A DNA stretch of 64,000 nucleotides from Pseudomonadota bacterium (lineage in GTDB: Bacteria; Pseudomonadota; Alphaproteobacteria; Rhizobiales; Xanthobacteraceae): the NCBI GenBank assembly GCA_023422775.1, contig JAFAGM010000019.1, positions 69,734 to 133,733 of the forward strand, written 5' to 3'. Position numbers and translations under genes: made by a program. The notes below the pieces were generated by a model. The model ran no database searches and was not told the DNA's origin. It saw only the letters and a list, made by a program, of their open reading frames with translations. Shown here piece after piece: positions 61,801 through 64,000 of the stretch (its first letter is position 1; the number at the start of each line of letters is the position of its first letter).

Positions 61801-64000
61801 CAACGGGTTCCGCATGCTTCCAGCCGGGCTCGCCAGTCCGATACCAAAACGTCGGCGTGGGTGGTGACACACCCCCAATGACCGCCGGGGACCGACACGA
61901 CCGTCGTGTTCGGCCCGAGCTGGATCGCCCCGCGGCGGTAGGTCGCTGAATAATAGACGACCGGCAGCCCGATCTTGTCGGGAATGTAACGGCGGAAGAG
62001 GCGGTTGTAGATCTTCCCCTGCCTGACGCGGACGGCGAATTCTTCCGGCATCGGCCGGGTCGGCAGCAGCCGCACAAGAATGTTGCGCAGCGGGGTGACG
62101 CGCAGATGGCGCCACAGGCCGTCGACGATGTCGGTCGCATAGGCGGACAACGAACGTTGCTGCAGGTGGTTGAGTTGGCGCCACGCTATGTCCGCAATGG
62201 TGGCGAGGCGTCCGTCATGATCCGGGATAGCGGCATCGAGCATGCGCAGCATGCCGCGCGCCGCCGGACGGAAGTTGAGCGGCGGGGTGTCGATGAGCGT
62301 CACGAGGGTGACCTCGCGGCCGGCCTCCCGCAGGAGCCGGGCGCATTCGAGCGCCACCATCCCGCCGTTGCAGTAGCCCGCGAGGCGAAACGAACCGGTC
62401 GGATGTGCGTCAAGCAGAAGCGGCAGCCGATCCAGGGCTATAAGCTCGATGGACGGCGGCGTGGCGTCGAACGCATGCAGGGCAATCGCGAAGAAGGGTT
62501 GGTCGTCGCCGAACAGCCGGGCGAGGCGGCGACTGAAGTAGCCGCCGGTATAGTCGCCATGGAAGAAGAAGATCGGCGGCTTGGTGCCACGCGTCTGCAC
62601 GCCGATCATCGGGTTGCCGGCGGCGCGAGCGGTCTCGCCCAATCCGCGCGCGAGGTGGCGCACGGTCGGATGGTCGAGAAGCAGGGATTCCGGCAGGCTC
62701 CGGCCCGTGAGGCGCTCGAGTTCGAGCTGCATCTTCAAGGCCGTGAGCGAGTCTCCGCCGCGTTCGAAGAAATCGTCCTCAGGGCCAACCGTCGTGTCCT
62801 TGAGCATGTCGCGGAACAAGGCGAGCACCTCCGTCTCGAGGCCGCCCACGGCGGACGTGTCCGCAGCCGGCTGCGGGCGCAATCGGCCCATCCCAAGCAG
62901 CGCGGCCATTTGTCGGCGCTGAATCTTGCCGGTCGGCCCCTTCGGGATCTGCGTGAGCGTCAGGATTCGCTTGGGCATCTTGAAGGGCGCGACGCTGGCA
63001 CGCAGGAAGGTCTGCAGATCGTCGGCGGTTGCGCTGGCATGCGGGCGCAGCACAACCGCGGCGGCGATTTCCTCACCGAGTGTCGGGTGCGGAAAGGCGA
63101 AAGCCACCGCCTCGGCTACCTCGGGATGGCGCAGGAGCGCCGTGTCGATTTCGAAGGGGGAGATCTTCTCGCCGCCGCGGTTGACTTGCTCCTTCAGTCG
63201 TCCGGTGAGAACGAGGTAACCGTCGGCATCAAACCGGCCCTGGTCGCCGGTGCGGAACCAGCCGTCGACGAACGCGTCGGCATTGGCGGCGGGATTGGCC
63301 TCGTAGCCGTTCATGACGCTTTCGCCGCGGATGGCGATCTCGCCGGTCGCGCCGGGCGGCAGCACGCGGCCGCGCTCATCGAGCAGCGCGACCTCGGGAC
63401 CGGCCGGCAGTCCGACCGTGCCCGGCTTCTGAGCGCTGGGCGCAAGCGGATTGCAGGTCATCTGATGAGCCGCTTCCGTCATGCTGTAGGCTTCCGTGAC
63501 CGGCACGCCGAAAACCGCGACGAGTTCCTCGAACAGGCTCGCCGGCATCGGTGCAGACGACGAGCGGATGAAGCGCAGGCGGCTGCCGGCGAGGTCGCGG
63601 CCGGCGGCCTCGGCGGCAATGACCCGGTGCATGGTCGGCACCGCCGTGTACCAGGTCGGGCGGGTAGCGTCATGCCACGAAAGGAATGCGTCGGGCCGGA
63701 AGGACGGCGGGCAGACGGTCGAACCGCCGGCGGCCAACGGCGCCAGCAGTCCCCCGACAAGGCCGTGGATATGAAACAGCGGCATGAGATCGAGGCAGCG
63801 GTCGGTCGCCGACAACGCGAGCGTGCGGCCCATGTTGCGGGCTGACGCAAGCAGATTGGAGTGGCGCAGCGGCACGAGTTTGGGACGAGAGGTCGTGCCC
63901 GAAGTGTGAAGCAGGAGCGCGATGCTGTCGGTGTCCGGATCGCCCGGGAAGGCGGTGCCGGACGCGGCGTCGGCGAGGTCGAACAAGCCCGGTGCAGTGT
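61722..64000 (-). CDS. AMP-ligase / carrier / thioesterase protein (5' end beyond window)
   Basis: At least 759 residues, open to the right edge, so the N-terminus is missing. An adenylation domain has the TSGTTSRPK ATP loop, YSMTEA, GWFRTGDQG and RGGEKISPFE. A carrier domain has DDFFERGGDSLTALKM with the Ser for phosphopantetheine. A type I thioesterase-like domain has FFHGDYTGG and GYCNGG, in which Cys (codon 62370-62372) replaces the usual nucleophilic Ser, plus LIDTPPL and PGGHWG for Asp and His. It should activate a carboxylic acid, load it on itself and transfer or release it. The last 27 codons are antisense to the deacetylase remnant and read as low-complexity; the original stop may have lain upstream. 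An acyl modification of the glycan, or a small natural product, are both possible. Confidence 0.85.
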   Translation of the reverse strand, partial: TAPGLFDLADAASGTAFPGDPDTDSIALLLHTSGTTSRPKLVPLRHSNLLASARNMGRTLALSATDRCLDLMPLFHIHGLVGGLLAPLAAGGSTVCPPSFRPDAFLSWHDATRPTWYTAVPTMHRVIAAEAAGRDLAGSRLRFIRSSSAPMPASLFEELVAVFGVPVTEAYSMTEAAHQMTCNPLAPSAQKPGTVGLPAGPEVALLDERGRVLPPGATGEIAIRGESVMNGYEANPAANADAFVDGWFRTGDQGRFDADGYLVLTGRLKEQVNRGGEKISPFEIDTALLRHPEVAEAVAFAFPHPTLGEEIAAAVVLRPHASATADDLQTFLRASVAPFKMPKRILTLTQIPKGPTGKIQRRQMAALLGMGRLRPQPAADTSAVGGLETEVLALFRDMLKDTTVGPEDDFFERGGDSLTALKMQLELERLTGRSLPESLLLDHPTVRHLARGLGETARAAGNPMIGVQTRGTKPPIFFFHGDYTGGYFSRRLARLFGDDQPFFAIALHAFDATPPSIELIALDRLPLLLDAHPTGSFRLAGYCNGGMVALECARLLREAGREVTLVTLIDTPPLNFRPAARGMLRMLDAAIPDHDGRLATIADIAWRQLNHLQQRSLSAYATDIVDGLWRHLRVTPLRNILVRLLPTRPMPEEFAVRVRQGKIYNRLFRRYIPDKIGLPVVYYSATYRRGAIQLGPNTTVVSVPGGHWGCVTTHADVLVSDWRARLEACGTRCQPVAAGEAMLTLNTAVPVSETSPSR

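Noticed and set aside
62106..63845. Plus-strand frame of 579 codons near the right edge
   Set aside because: Antisense of the AMP-ligase/carrier/thioesterase gene, which has all core motifs.

Overview
The window is GC-rich chromosomal DNA of an alphaproteobacterium, most likely Bradyrhizobium or a close relative in the Nitrobacteraceae. This is inferred from codon use, the DUF992, DUF1269 and Arg/Trp-tailed Tat proteins, the RTX/type I secretion operon and the rhizobial style of the exopolysaccharide genes. No rRNA, tRNA, CRISPR array, insertion sequence or phage gene was found.

Layout. 0-6 kb: small-molecule metabolism (DsbA-like isomerase, GST-like protein, class II aldolase, epoxide hydrolase, ketopantoate-reductase family) with a 36-residue membrane peptide. 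5.5-10.7 kb: membrane and stress genes (Bax-inhibitor-1 family, six-helix protein, DUF1269, membrane metallophosphoesterase, AI-2E family transporter). 10.8-13.5 kb: a soluble NarL-type histidine kinase with a cysteine-rich PAS domain and two paralogous LuxR-type response regulators. 14.1-18.3 kb: RND efflux pair. 18.3-23.8 kb: an Mrp/Mnh-like cation/proton antiporter operon in the order E-F-G-(MbhD+B)-C-D-D'. 23.9-29.5 kb: small exported proteins, an alpha/beta hydrolase and a patatin-GntP permease pair.

29.6-42.1 kb is a minus-strand type I secretion operon: a 2427-residue animal-type haem peroxidase with RTX repeats, a 12-bp intercistronic hairpin, a PrtD-type ABC exporter, a second RTX protein with an N-terminal hydrophobic anchor, and an HlyD-type adaptor. 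Both RTX proteins end in the same C-terminal signature, so they probably share the exporter.

42.7-49.0 kb is a regulator island: one histidine kinase and five LuxR/NarL-type regulators. A sixth lies at 54.2 kb inside the polysaccharide genes. Three of the six have receiver domains that lost the phosphorylation residues and share nearly the same helix-turn-helix. Two copies of a roughly 155-bp repeat with conserved hairpins lie at 42.3 and 46.9 kb.

49.0-64.0 kb is a surface-polysaccharide region: initiating sugar transferase, GDP-mannose 3,5-epimerase-like protein, export protein, glycosyltransferase, polysaccharide deacetylase, aldo/keto reductase, GMC oxidoreductase, a tandem-domain Cys/Trp-rich unknown protein, and an AMP-ligase/carrier/thioesterase protein cut by the right edge. 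A 30-codon remnant of the deacetylase 3' end lies at 61.7 kb. The most attractive system is the combination of secreted peroxidase, EPS production and the phosphorylation-independent regulator set between 29 and 58 kb. It suggests coordinated control of an extracellular matrix and an extracellular oxidase; that link is inference.
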